A stretch of 64,000 bases of DNA from Aureliella helgolandensis (GTDB lineage Bacteria; Planctomycetota; Planctomycetia; Pirellulales; Pirellulaceae). The stretch lies in NCBI RefSeq assembly GCF_007752135.1, contig NZ_CP036298.1:6076859-6140858 (forward strand), written 5' to 3'. The notes under the pieces were generated by a model that was not told the DNA's origin, ran no database searches, and saw only the letters and a list, made by a program, of their open reading frames with translations. Positions 57,901-64,000 of this stretch are shown here, one piece after another (position 1 is the stretch's first letter; each line of letters opens with the position of its first letter). Position numbers and translations under genes: made by a program.

Positions 57901-60900
57901 AGTGTGTCTCGCCCATCGCCACCAACCAATCGTTGCCCTTTTTGGATAGCATGGGCAGGGTTCGCATCTCCGGCCGGAGCGGTACCTGCTTCGCCGTATA
58001 GGCGATCATCGTCGTCATCGCCGTAGACTTGATCGATCCCTGGGCCACCTTTCACTAGGTCGTCGCCAGCACCACCGCGCACTACATCGTCGCCATCGCC
58101 ACCCTCGACGACTAGGTCTGCACCGGAACCGGCATCTACGTAGTCCACGCCCGCTCCGCCGCGCAGTACGTCAACGTCGACCCCGCCGAACATTACGTCA
58201 TTGCCATCGCCACCGTCGAGAGTGTCACGACCGTCACCAACGTCTCCATCGCGCGAGAGGCCACCGACGATCGCGGGTGTGATGTTAATAGCTGGCGTAT
58301 AGCCCGTGGGATAAAGCGCCTCCCAAGTGGCAAACTCGGGGGGTAGCGTGAAGTCGTCGGTTCCGAGTCGATAGTTGCTACGCAAACCAATGGCCAAGCC
58401 ACCGAACATGACGTCGTTGTCGAGTCCACCGTCGAGCGTGTCATCGCCCAACATTCCGACTAGCCAGTCATCACCCGCTTCCCCCTTGAGCGAATCGATG
58501 CCACTGCCGCCGGTGGCATCGTCGTTCCCGGCGCCTGCCTCGACGGTATTGTCACCGTTACCAGTAAAGATGATATCTCGTCCAGCACCGGTGGTGATCG
58601 TATCGTTGCCGTCAAAGCCTGAGAGATTCAAGGACGAATTGACTGGCGATGCACTGACGAAGTTGATCGTGCCATCATCGCCTAAGACATAGTTGTTTCC
58701 TGCGCCAGCAGCGATGGTAACATTGCCGACTCCCGGCACCGCCACGACCCTTGCTACTCCCGATGTGATCGTATCGTTGCCGCCACCGCCGATAATCGCA
58801 TCAATGCCTCCGCCGGTCGTAATCTTGTCGTCGCCCGCCTGAATGGACAAGTCGCTGAAGGCTCGGGTGGGCAGACCATTGAGCAACTGCACCGTACCGC
58901 GATCGCCAATGATCACGTTGCGTCCACCGGAGTCGGTGATGGTGTCGCTACCATTGCCGCCGATGACGACATCGTTGCCACTGCCGACCGTCAGAATATC
59001 GTTGCCACCACTCGGTGTCTGCTTACTCTGTATCGCGACGACTTGACCGCCCGACAGCGTCAACAGGACTTGGTCGCCCGCGACAAAGTTATTGCCATTT
59101 CCGGTCGTAACCCGATCGTCGCCAGAGCCTGGCAAGATGATGTTGTTGCCATCGCCTGCTGTGATCGTATCGTTATCGGCGAAGTCTTCGAGGGTTCGAA
59201 TCGACGCGGTAGTCGCCAGGATCGGCAAGAAGCCGCCGCTGGTGGGCAGTATCTCGGCGGTGTCACCAATCAGCAGATTGTTACCCGCTTTGCCATCGAT
59301 CTTATCCGCACCACCACCGCCGATAATACGATTGCCCGAAGCATTGCCGGTCAACGTATCGCCAGCCGTTCCGCCGGTTATATTCTCAATCCCCGCCACG
59401 GTCCCCACGACGGTCTCTGTCTGATTATTCGTACCCGTGGTCAAATTGACCGTGATGGGAGTACTCCACTGACTGTAGTCGAGGTGATCAAAATTGCCTC
59501 CACCGCCATCGAGCTTTCCATTTAAACCGGCCAAGGGTTCGACTACAAAATGGTCGATGAAGTCGTTGCTACCGCCACCCGTCAGATTTTCAACGCTATC
59601 GAAATCAACAATCAAGCTCTGATTGCTGTCGACGACTCGGCCACGATTGAGTCCTTGTATCGTGGCAGTTAGTGAAGTCAATTTTCCGGAGAGATCGACA
59701 TGGTCAGCTCCTGCTGAACCAAGTAGCTTACCCGTGAGTGAGCCATTGGCGGCTACCGAGAACTTGTCGGCCTGATTGCCGCCGGTCAGGTTTTCAAAGC
59801 TGCTGAATTGAAAGTTGTTATCGATCGAGCCGCTATTGATGCCGTTGATCGACCAATTGGCAACGGAGTTGGCACCGATCAGCAGGTCCGTGCTTGCTGT
59901 GCCACCTTTGACATTTTCGATATGTGAGAACGAGGCGATCAGCGGGGCTGTCGAGGCGGCTCGATTGACGGTGACTGGTTGCGAGACGGACGAGTAGTCG
60001 AGCGTATCGGTACCGGCCCCCCCATCGATCGCGCCAGTTAGACTTCCGCCGGCGAAAACAAAACGGTCGTCAGGAGCACCGCCCGTTAGATTCTCGAAGC
60101 GCGAGAATTGGAGCAGCCCGTTGATATTTCCTGAGCCCACGCCTCCGATCGTCCAGTTGTTCACACTCCCTGTACCGACGACGGCGGTCGAGACCAACGT
60201 ATCGACGCCCGAGCCGGCGGCGATGATTTCGATTCCCGAAACGGGAGCGCCCCCCACGCCTTTCACTTCGTTGCTTCCACTGGTCACGGACAGACTACCC
60301 AGGGTGGCGTTAAGATTGCTGGTGACGGCGCTGAAGTCGAACTTGTCGCTCGTACCCCCAGCATCGACGATCGTATCCACTCCCCAATTGTCTTCGAACA
60401 GGTAGGTATCGTTGGCTGCACCAGAGGTCAGCACGTCGTCTCCAGAACCCCCTGCAAACGTATTGCGTCCACTGCCACCGGTGAGTGTGTCGGCACCGGC
60501 ACCGCCAATGAGAGTTACGGGTAGCGTAACGCTTGGATCGACGATGAGTGAATCGTTGCCGCCGCCGCCATCAAAATAGATCGACTGAACGCCGCTGAAT
60601 GTCTTGCGCAGTTTGACGGTCGCCCCGTTTACGGGGAGATCGTAGGTGACTTGAATAGCGCCATCGGAGATCTGAGTGACCGCGAACGACTCGGCGTCAT
60701 TTCCATCGGCACCGGAGGCTAGAGCGCTGGCGTTGGGTCCAGCGTTGAGGACCAGCCTGTTGTCGGATCCCAGCGTGGCGATATTGATACTATCGGTGCA
60801 GGTATAGTTAAAGTTCAGCAGATTGATGTCGACGATCGGGATCGAGCCACTGATAGCGAAGATGCTTACGCCGACGGACCAATCAATTTTCACTTCAGCA

Positions 60901-63900
60901 CTGACGCTACCGTGAGCGTCAAATACGCAGACTCCTGGGATATTCGGCGATGACTTCAGCACGGCCAGGCTGGCGAGTTCATCGAGGTAGAGCTTGCCAT
61001 CGCCGTCGATATCATTCCAGTTGAAGGCCAGATCGGCTTGCGCGCCCCCTACCAGATAGACACTCGCGAGTCCTACGTCGACACCTACGCCCGCGTTCAC
61101 AGAGAGTGAGAAAGCGACTTCATCAATGTCATTGCCCGTAGAAACCTGCGCGCGATCACCGAAGTACAAACCGTCGAGGAAATTGCCCGTATCGGAAATA
61201 CCGCGAGTATCGAAGCCGATCGAGAAATCGAGTTTGGCGTCGAGGCTACCACCGACTTTGGCAAAGACAGGTGGGAGTGGGATGAGCGGCCCGAATCGGG
61301 CGCTGAACGGCAGACTGAGGTCCAGCGTGGGGATGTCCCATTGGATGATGTCGGCCGTTTCACCGGTAAAGAGCTTGAAGATGTTGCTCGGATCGGACAG
61401 CAAGGGGATCTTGAGGCCGTAACCCCCATCGTCTGCCGAGCGATTGAGCTTTTTGAGCGTCGACATTGTGTTCTTGGCCTTGTCGCCCGAGCTGCCTGCT
61501 GTGCCAATTTTGTTAAACACATCATTCGAGATCTTGCCATTAGCACCACCTACGGCGGCGGGTGCTTTCACATGTGTCTTAGGATCGGTAACGTCTACCT
61601 TGTTGGCCGTGTAGCTATAGCTGGCAACAATCGCTCCGACTTGGGCCTTGAGGAATTTGATCGTCGTGATTGGATTCTTACTTGCGTCTCTTCCGTAGAT
61701 GACATCGTAGTCTTTGCTGTTGACGATCACGCCACCGGCTTTGATCGAAACGCTCCCCGCGCGAGACGCATGCGCAAGCCCAACTGTATGGCCAACGGCG
61801 GGATTGCTTCCCAATGATTCACTGGGGACCGGAGTTGGCGTGCCGGTGAGTTGGAAATCACCGAAGTTGATAATCAATCCATCTGCGTCGGCAAACTTCT
61901 TGATGGTATCTACCGCACCCAAGATTTTATCTAAGGTATCGAGTACTTTCTTAGCTTTGGCAACTTGGCTACTCGAGCCGCCGGCGAAAGCTCCTAGATC
62001 GAGGAAGGTGATCGCGGGTCCACCCGTTTTGGTCGACAGATCGCTAAAGCCAGGCACTTCAGCTCGCAGGAAGTCGATCACTGGGCGCACTGGCTCGATG
62101 TACTTCTCGAAGATACCAAAGGCGGGACCTGCGATCGATTCAAAGAAGCTGCCAAGATCGAGCGATACGTCGTGAAAGGCCATGTCGGGCAAGCCACCGA
62201 CGAAACCAGCGGTCGTCGTGTAGGAAAGCCCCCAGTCTACGGTCAGGTCCGCACTCAATTTAGGAAGGGACGATGCGTCGGTATCAGCCGACAAGGCCAT
62301 GTCCACGTAGGCTTCCGTACGAATGCCTGCCGAGAATATCGAGCCACTCTTTAAGTCGCCAAGCGTCAGGCGATTGCTCTCCGTTGTACTACCATCCGGC
62401 TTGTTGAAATCCAGGAAGATTTGGCCCTTGAGGCCCGTGCCGCGCGACAGTCTGCCGTCGCCATTCAGATCGCTTTCAGTCAGCAGATCATTCATGTCGC
62501 CGTCGCGATTGTAGTCGATCTGGTCGAGCACCTCGTTCAGCTTGGGACCTTGCGGCAGTTTGGTAGCCGGATCGATACCGGTCAGACCATTGTTGAGAAT
62601 GCCGTCGCGATTGTAATCCTCCAATTTATTGGTTTGCGCATTGAGATTCAGGAAGAACAGCTCGCCGTTGAGCTTGGTTCCGTTCTTCAGATTGACTTCA
62701 GCGTTGAGCAGGATCTCCGGCGTACCGCCGCTACCGTCCGAGAAGCCGGCTGTATCGAATTTCGTATTGGGATTCAACTGAAAGAAGAAGCCGTCGCGGA
62801 GGTTGATGCCGAAGCCGAAATTAAAGTCGTAGTCCCAAGCGAGCTCGACACCACCGCTGGTGTTGAATTCAAAGGCGACCGCATCGAGTCCTAGATCGAA
62901 ATTGGCGTCGATTTCGTCGCGGCCCTTCAGATGCAGATTGATCGAGAACTCCATTTCGTTGATCTTCGCCGAGGAAAACGGCGTGATCGAAACTTCCACG
63001 TCGCGGCTGTCGGCTTTTTCATTCGCATTGTCAACACTTGGGTCATCGTGGAACAGCGGATTGAGCTCGAGCATTTTCGCACCCGCAGGACCGAGCGCAC
63101 CGTAGATCAACGTCTGAATCTCGCCGACCAGTTTGTCTACGCTCTCATCGGTAGAATTGACGAGCGTCTCAAATTGATCGACCATGGCTTGAAGCTTACC
63201 CACAAAGCTAGCGCTGAGATCGACGCCGTCACCGATCAACGGCAGGGCGGTCAACAGATCTGAGGTCATACCAGATTCGATGACGTTCAGAACCGTCCGC
63301 GTGCCCGAGATCAACTGATCCAGGCTCATACTGCTCAAATCGGTCAAGCTATTGAGATAGTTGTTGACTCCCGTCGTGAGATTGGAGTAGTCGATCGTGG
63401 GAGTGCCACCGCTGATCGCATTGCTCAAGTCGTAATTAACTTGGATCGCGTCAGCGATGTTGGTACCCGCCAGCGAGGCGTCGAGGTCGGCGTTGACCTC
63501 GCCATCGAGGTTGAACGCGAATGTGTTCTTGAGGCCGCCGTCCTTTAGTTGACGAATGGGAATGGCACCAATCGTATTGCCATCGGTGGGCGTGGCCGAT
63601 TTTACCGACACGCCAATACTGGCTGACGAATCCGGATCACCGACCTTGCCCAGCGTGGCCGTACCAGTCAATCCAGCTTGAAACCCACCGATTCCAGCGC
63701 TTACGCCTACGTTAGAATTGATTTTGGCCGTGATCGCGAAATTAGTCGTATCAAACACATAGGGTGTTAGCGATGCGAAATTGTAGCCCAGATCGAGGTT
63801 GATATCTCCACCGAAGATAATGTTGATATTCCCATCGGAGCCGATCGAAAGTGGTCCGAAGTCGCCGAGTGACAAATCGAAGCCGACGTTCTTGGTTACT

Positions 63901-64000
63901 TCTGGTTTGATATCCAGGTGCAGCTTTAACGTGGCTTGAAATCCGGGCTTGACGCTATCTGCGTCAATGAATTCAACGCCAACTTTTCCATCTGGCAAGC
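42948..64000 (-). CDS. giant exoprotein: RTX, LamG, FG-GAP, PPC, LRR, DNRLRE, VCBS/cadherin-like and dockerin modules (N-terminus outside window)
   Basis: At least 7016 residues, open to the window edge. By DNA position, N- to C-terminal: a beta-rich part with acidic DxDxDG motifs (64.0-60.7 kb); RTX/hemolysin Ca-binding repeats (GGxGxDxL type) at 60.5, 59.2, 58.5-57.5, 57.0, 55.4, 53.4 and 50.1 kb; pre-peptidase C-terminal domain (55.9-55.5); LamG folds (54.9-53.6, 53.1-52.6, 51.4-50.8); FG-GAP repeats (52.5-51.5, DFNGDGVMDLAV). Next come an LRR pair split by a DNRLRE domain (49.9-49.1), more LamG (49.0-46.8), PKD/cadherin-like repeats (46.7-45.4), tandem-95/VCBS repeats (45.4-44.1) and a C-terminal dockerin (LGDANGDAEVNAADVALINS, DVDGSQTVDGTDVGLAQYRN). 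It is a secreted Ca-binding adhesin or matrix protein. Confidence 0.92.
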   Translation of the reverse strand, partial: LPDGKVGVEFIDADSVKPGFQATLKLHLDIKPEVTKNVGFDLSLGDFGPLSIGSDGNINIIFGGDINLDLGYNFASLTPYVFDTTNFAITAKINSNVGVSAGIGGFQAGLTGTATLGKVGDPDSSASIGVSVKSATPTDGNTIGAIPIRQLKDGGLKNTFAFNLDGEVNADLDASLAGTNIADAIQVNYDLSNAISGGTPTIDYSNLTTGVNNYLNSLTDLSSMSLDQLISGTRTVLNVIESGMTSDLLTALPLIGDGVDLSASFVGKLQAMVDQFETLVNSTDESVDKLVGEIQTLIYGALGPAGAKMLELNPLFHDDPSVDNANEKADSRDVEVSITPFSSAKINEMEFSINLHLKGRDEIDANFDLGLDAVAFEFNTSGGVELAWDYDFNFGFGINLRDGFFFQLNPNTKFDTAGFSDGSGGTPEILLNAEVNLKNGTKLNGELFFLNLNAQTNKLEDYNRDGILNNGLTGIDPATKLPQGPKLNEVLDQIDYNRDGDMNDLLTESDLNGDGRLSRGTGLKGQIFLDFNKPDGSTTESNRLTLGDLKSGSIFSAGIRTEAYVDMALSADTDASSLPKLSADLTVDWGLSYTTTAGFVGGLPDMAFHDVSLDLGSFFESIAGPAFGIFEKYIEPVRPVIDFLRAEVPGFSDLSTKTGGPAITFLDLGAFAGGSSSQVAKAKKVLDTLDKILGAVDTIKKFADADGLIINFGDFQLTGTPTPVPSESLGSNPAVGHTVGLAHASRAGSVSIKAGGVIVNSKDYDVIYGRDASKNPITTIKFLKAQVGAIVASYSYTANKVDVTDPKTHVKAPAAVGGANGKISNDVFNKIGTAGSSGDKAKNTMSTLKKLNRSADDGGYGLKIPLLSDPSNIFKLFTGETADIIQWDIPTLDLSLPFSARFGPLIPLPPVFAKVGGSLDAKLDFSIGFDTRGISDTGNFLDGLYFGDRAQVSTGNDIDEVAFSLSVNAGVGVDVGLASVYLVGGAQADLAFNWNDIDGDGKLYLDELASLAVLKSSPNIPGVCVFDAHGSVSAEVKIDWSVGVSIFAISGSIPIVDINLLNFNYTCTDSINIATLGSDNRLVLNAGPNASALASGADGNDAESFAVTQISDGAIQVTYDLPVNGATVKLRKTFSGVQSIYFDGGGGNDSLIVDPSVTLPVTLIGGAGADTLTGGSGRNTFAGGSGDDVLTSGAANDTYLFEDNWGVDTIVDAGGTSDKFDFSAVTSNLNATLGSLSVTSGSNEVKGVGGAPVSGIEIIAAGSGVDTLVSTAVVGTGSVNNWTIGGVGSGNINGLLQFSRFENLTGGAPDDRFVFAGGSLTGAIDGGAGTDTLDYSSVSQPVTVNRAASTAPLIASFSHIENVKGGTASTDLLIGANSVANWSINGINSGSIDNNFQFSSFENLTGGNQADKFSVAANGSLTGKLLGSAGADHVDLSGKLTSLTATIQGLNRGRVVDSNQSLIVDFDSVENLTGGGSNDFIDHFVVEPLAGLNGKLDGGGGNFDHLDYSQWSTPITVNLTTGTNNQTETVVGTVAGIENITGGTAGDTLTGNASGNRIIGGGGADKIDGKAGNNLLIGDTAEILPTSGGFLPILATTASIRTLEDFADNDTITAGDGNNIILPGSGDDRVTTGNGNNFVAGDQVLLTLSGGQVVAIQSKQTPSGGNDILTVGSGNDVVIGGNGSDTITDSGGRNVIIGDRGTVQLLNGLPTRAFSDLSIQAGDDKITTGGGIDAIIGGGGNDTITSGVARVVAVPGVGNVTIAAGAGNNYVLGDDGTINFVSASPVNSSLNLSGFDGNDTITTGAGRDIIFTGNGDNTVEAGAGNDDATGGSGIDSLKGEAGDDWLVGMLGDDTLDGGLDNDVMFGGLAIGLRSNYRLGTDDFTLPPEFATWEALYPTGYTPAINITPAIVGGLSRDGDVGDGRDTLDGGDGNDVMFGGVDVDVLRGGAGVDYVDAGSGADLVVEGGDGDDVVRGGAGDDLVKGGPGIDQVYGDDDDDRLYGEAGTAPAGDANPAHAIQKGQRLVGGDGRDTLYAYAPEMSSLTEYRAQNDYDGDQLFGGAGGDYLHGNARQEVFDGGSGNEFIAGDELVGPNYRPHSLAGLGTEADVDGADDIIVGGSGEDQLYGGGGNDTIWGGLGTDYIDGQQGSDTQYGGSGIDMFVLSTHLGNDGHLDPGADTIDGHYGNVAKGDTPDDNATDILVIDGTTGNDTILLGQVDKKSTVLVNGHLMPFNIVDSTGKPAVEQFRISGLAGNDTLGFVTKDALAAGALASVNIPVGFGPLDLSALANRSRDWVAVFDGNSGNDKLIGSDGRDRLDGGIGDDTIWGFGGDDRLWGDGGGGSTLDEDILYAGQGNDDLIGGQGTNRLYAWSFDPQPALVPPGTSANYPDRGFGVFVDTDGNLFNDDGDLNDNGIFDPDDNVPVGPVRAARIQETTGLNRMLGSERSDDLFGGTTVDFMYGNGGSDELYRADGSTFESMDGGDAGDAWKEYAKESDQVWYIGGTNAADQINVDFVTEPGLLADHHLITRLTENGGNFSFAAQVRLDFSATDEKGNPVWNTDDLQFKMDQLRAVTNPDQRGDALAQAAAAVEAGITRSELIAKLLPPEGDFSVILIDALGGNDKITIGPTVQKSVWIDAGDGDDTVTIRGGNSILVDKSESSTGSSDPNSTNPRSRNDVPQQAFHLLAPVDGVDASFDGKPLVGGVVQFNGLSIDSPNDVDWYAFTLANAGSVLGSISTASGSPIDDLKLEIFTAAQIDLLTGPKAGEVPLLQVPSPPPNFTPTGDSAKLTNLSALDNANETYYLRITSNTVPTLYDLRFDLDGGALPSTYPQIEMSLRADSERRDVILGGDGDDILQGGPGEDWIFGGPGNDVLTGGKDRGASDLLFGGDGDDTFQIIPDALPLLGNQPNTNFDPASQTYISTQSDQFIGGDGTDRVLFLGGDLDRRGLPVPDYAAMRYNTGLHRYEFTSLIWDIGKQEFVTTTDYLGREVYEQEYLYYQTRDVENTEIVTNDGDDVFHADPEFKFLPINSPLIHRYSFDGNGGDGAIITDSVGGANGVLRGDIGGTVETALGGGIVNLRGGDSATSGYVDLPNGLVSGLKDAAFEMWVTTDELVQGSRLFDFGSSTSGEIQAPGGTFSGNINVSLDVDAPYVFTGASGDATAIDRFNHSIYARPITTQDVESTQAQFSVDVPGTGNLDIVFDGRTSTLSSSFALSGIRIEKDNSGSFEPYALIDVQASGGMAEPGAVVANQLSNPGLVATTGDTFDFAISAVDQFGVAVGGLSSRDRGGSNAQPLTKLGVDFFGTNNGVIRTSFASLPAGRYRITSYHSDPLANYVSPTNEPRADNIRVFVGADASLHQAVEVVHRGSAGPNFVQTPAALTPGTKHHVLVNYSSDPTPVAGADGSVEIYIDGIRAVESPTFTTLAELGDVNNWLGRSSFSNLPNFNGKIDEFRIYNRVLTKAQVQSSFALGPDTSLIGATHPDLYEEWGIDLGDREQGAPESSLRIDGGDGNDALFGGAYADNINGGAGIDYVVGGLGSDKIDAGSGDDTVFGNAPVDSAYLAYPYQSVLPAELGNNSFPSEAYESALAKPYQSKLLAPRKGASLVSLVEAPADPLLHYSFDTASNLGLDDTGNGNTALTPNVSYGASGVSGGAAVFSGQSSVVQIDKASFTAGTEWTVSAWFKNIIDTSAENVLFNDARGFNNFVTINGGTNNLGMYTTYSGGFRDSNFDLVPSDYANQWHQLTAVRHDGAIDYYLDAKLVGTADRPGRDTLKYIGNLASNNQFAEQLDEVYIYDRPLTTDEIQNLYQAPLRTVANFQSDILGLEGVDQSEQLSSLNPIGDFNADGLEDYMATGATKSYVLFGPVDLDDLSKVSDVANIVIDNTALGRPASGQGDINGDGYADLAFILESGVGSSATTLARVVFGGQQFDLPLGGLGLWPRNWNQSFVDNQLTTSNSRNIAFNNIELLATPASTLSILHYNADKYADLLVSAPEIFTGGSNAGYVFSGTQLAAGAVTVSNTILNFVPSSKGLTAGTGFAAQPVGDIDGDGVDDVAFADKSELTINTTQYTGALGTATARIVGLGDLNNDGFDDLAVVRADKIEIYYGSQYLSQLFTASANISIAGDFLFPMAGDFNGDGVMDLAVVQASAGDNDAVKVIYSIASQGATVSLSNANVTVPFSGQFATSDKYLNFDNDSVSLPYEVLNGKLNQTLTFSAKSSFKSGHQYAAILDGWSTSPNGHGLWVGFTSPTTVGVILNGDFPNWSIPNSSDRLHDFAVTIDSAHQKIELFVDGVSRGTKNIGAAAIHISSGGLQLGQDQAGVNSGLNPAEAYYGGLDNFAIWSTVLTSEEISQVSTTGIIGDESTLANWYKFDEATGTVALDSKGGKNGTYGSGIFAPERISSFDALGGALIAPGIDLNADGIDDLVIPAGLATNQNGRTEAGQVYAIYGSRGRISLPASYDVLENFSVAGSGSFVVDRGTGRPELFNEGGEPYEITANQDRWFQFTTLGDGKAGNAIQVHGNVAIELTDALGGVVDRRAHASLNIFDLRTLEAGTYYLRVIGGSTPQSINIEFDAPIRGQTHETSSHPDRDVIHGGDGNDTLVGNQGIDRIFGDSGTDTYVAEPTEIRDRETFESSTAPAISELTFNSLEPVLDPIVDVPSRSLRAAINTTLGIGDQSAVLRATQVNQIQTLASATAIDLTGIEQATHLKTLDLSRDAAPVALAPVLDTFLLESAQGQNFGASPTLLILGTGGYRSSAFLKFDVSTWDRVTDNVTLTIYHTSIISGYQDVQVVESKATWDESTLWGTIQGGGPNGIVDPTHLDQKRLSDSTLGKFVDFAIPSSVVNRWIDYPASNNGILLRSVNQVGDSPFDITISSREGAHPPTLTRATSDSLIDLNTLIPRMSETGESVGNPRLETLDLTNSPTVTDITPLGSLNKLTSLELAGTNVDPVSTSTLDTLRKLDLDRLALPTGVLPADTDLAFQQGDTVNLPFAIKTLGFADNQFVDLGTSQALGNLTNGFTVSAWVKPSSLYAYQQVIASKSTGGWKLGLFNNEIHFGRVGLQDYSSTSTLPLNQWSHIAVTMLPNNGVQFYLNGVAAGTVAGSSPVVTTTTGFAIGARTANNSTTTEQYHGSVNDVAVWNRVLSASDLAKVVANNPAASSSGLIGYWPLDEGTGSKAADLGPNDYNGTIHSASWKSDSSVPWTVTGDVSASGSSSPIDLTASSLGIGVANVRNFKFPILVTPETNVAPLIPSVPSFDPAQAGVAIYEGQTLSVGTPVLGSNFQLPVHIDGVAGSGGTITVTDGNAADIANLVSTVTVTDPLGIQTSLVHNAIEFNNDALALSKRALDGATNLTTTFWAKTSEISRQVILSVANSSQLNEFVIELLDPNELQLTSNGQTVTWSGLPNLADGSYHHIAISRNLKTGEAELFVDGDPKGKQDLSNQSPLHVDAGGLIVGQSQSFVGGGGDPGTAFVGKLDELAIWNRALNSTDLKKVLLGQIDTRDSTLRLYMPFDEGAGTLIADRGPLGLDATVPFPSNLVVQHEYLLNTSLSDTHGGPPLVGEGSITSTGYVFGEGQGPSLSGAVDPETYEIQMEFKTDLNNSDVKLIDFNNLQESDGIYSRNGSLYFYGYGATFSLHGPNSALPENTFHQLTIRRDGNSKLFEAFVDGVSQFSYVDVDDNAVFDGPNAIIHFLKSNFDNSYRPSGTLKSITVLGVADPLRNGIWTDDYATAAASPLKLVDNGKYTLTVTASDGDGGFAESETTFNVLNVAPSQNVAAFSLSIDGGDFVGETFAYNSTSFVDPGSQDKLSYLWEVTNDNGDPILTSDAKDFEFVPSYAGHYEVLLTVTDSDGAASLPTTMAALTILPVVKVALDTQFVASDDNPNPTPLVEGSVVRLNADQSSPVAPAGLLRGTDQTVTRTYLWSVTRNGAAIPLTADAAAARELAFLPVEPGDYAATLTITDSFKKGTGTPTTIDSSNTEAFSFHVDADAPISIVSPADSVEGDQLVFSLAGLPALDNAATRTIEWSVNGVVDISSTTDSFGYTPTNDGSITISAVVTDKLLATDFVRAAPAANVTVYNAKPTLVVNNLVGNENSEITLTGSYHDQGIDDAHIVSIDWGDDTSPSAPTAADGMFSASHTYLQDSLGKTDGVYKAIVSISDGIATRVQNVSVTVLNVAPQAKPDELATTNEETPKTYAAALFLANDTDAGTLDTKTITAVSAFSLLGAKLTLNADGSVTYDPSDSAPLDALASTGSAIQISANDSFSYTVSDEAGGSSTATASLSVTGVNDAPVTKADAISVLANEVSSSSLNLLVNDSDVDNGNVLTLAQVNASITKPATGVYGTLTWQSDGMVAYQPNLANSAVLALREGKTLTDSFTQSVSDGTTSVQSTLTVTIHGVNDAPLAVDDAPAGIAANVNFDSGRDSLLGNDSDVDVSIDPITGKVSPDQFTVTAIEGNADSVGKQISLLPSGALLQVNADGTYAYDPNGKFDYLPLGVLATDSFSYTISDAVGATSTAHVTVTIDGTNEAPTNLTLSNQRILTTDTLVGGFTTLDPDQNDTHTYVLIGDPSGAFGISGTNLVVSNPGNLAIGTQSIVVRTTDAVGLFIDQVINVLVSGAPTSGVVALPANANDLVFSITVSGSDANDISGIKEYRLYVAQDAGEFQLFATLSPDALTTEFIATSNHNYFFRSIAVDKAGNVESKSGSDTQISVGDFNPPATNVVSAVHTATGLFNIKLTGQDSGGGLLVFFDTFVSVDGGVAQRVGSSGAGVKDGNGDYSASISYQGRTDGQQHTYRFFSIGRDSASNIEAAPKRIDDVSVTATFADVGLRATGIDVQQGAAERSYIRNLDILFNTDAGLSDLLAAGRVAVERFGLNATNVTAGTGSAVTDFDVVKDGTRLKLDFGANGLTDNVYSPDGDGFYRVLVDVDGNGSFADAVDGLFGFYRILGDANGDAEVNAADVALINSQSGQSGANLDGDVDGSQTVDGTDVGLAQYRNGVQLSAELKDLLDD

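Noticed and set aside
53340-60600. Possible CRISPR or tandem nucleotide repeats
   Set aside because: The repetition is codon-level, from RTX nonapeptides and similar protein modules, with no uniform repeats and spacers.
42942-63263. Many plus-strand frames of 60-170 codons
   Set aside because: They are antisense shadows of the giant gene, caused by its GC-skewed codon use.

Overview
The window looks like a planctomycete chromosome of the Pirellulales (Rhodopirellula/Blastopirellula) type. It carries two proteins with PEP-CTERM sorting tails, a giant RTX/LamG/FG-GAP/dockerin exoprotein of more than 7000 residues, an ExbB-ExbD-ExbD set, many genes without a clear Shine-Dalgarno, and integron-cassette sites with a loop that I associate from memory with marine planctomycetes. 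The taxonomic call is inference; no rRNA or ribosomal protein gene is present.

Region 1 (1-15.3 kb) is ordinary core genome. It holds the end of a DUF11-type secreted protein, a secreted hypothetical protein followed by overlapping ExbB/ExbD/ExbD genes, a DUF5009/HGSNAT-like membrane acyltransferase, a SUKH-like protein, a convergent LolD-FtsX type ABC transporter pair, a family 4 type uracil-DNA glycosylase, the GTPase Der, a DJ-1/PfpI protein and tRNA-Lys(CTT).

Region 2 (15,341-39,788) is an integrated element bounded by a 47-bp direct repeat of the tRNA-Lys 3' half (attL 15,341-15,387; attR 39,742-39,788). It has two modules. The first (15.4-34.65 kb) is a siphovirus-like but defective prophage. 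An integrase fragment and a tail-spike-like esterase are truncated at one shared junction, followed by terminase small and large subunits, head genes, holin-like protein, a tail chaperone with a candidate -1 frameshift on nine A residues, tape measure, and tail genes interrupted by an antisense GIY-YIG/zinc-ribbon nuclease. No portal, lysin, replication gene or repressor was recognised. The second (34.9-39.4 kb) is an integron gene-cassette array without integron integrase (a CALIN): five single-gene cassettes in one orientation, four clear and one incomplete attC site, and a decayed group II intron sitting inside another attC. One cassette encodes a lectin-like PEP-CTERM protein. Three ATTATCC heptamers at exact 22-bp spacing lie between the array and attR.

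Region 3 (39.8-64 kb) starts with a second, unrelated integrase pseudogene next to attR, suggesting successive insertions at the same tRNA. It continues with minus-strand genes for a secreted GH88/GH105-like hydrolase, a PEP-CTERM protein, and the giant exoprotein, whose N-terminus lies beyond the window.
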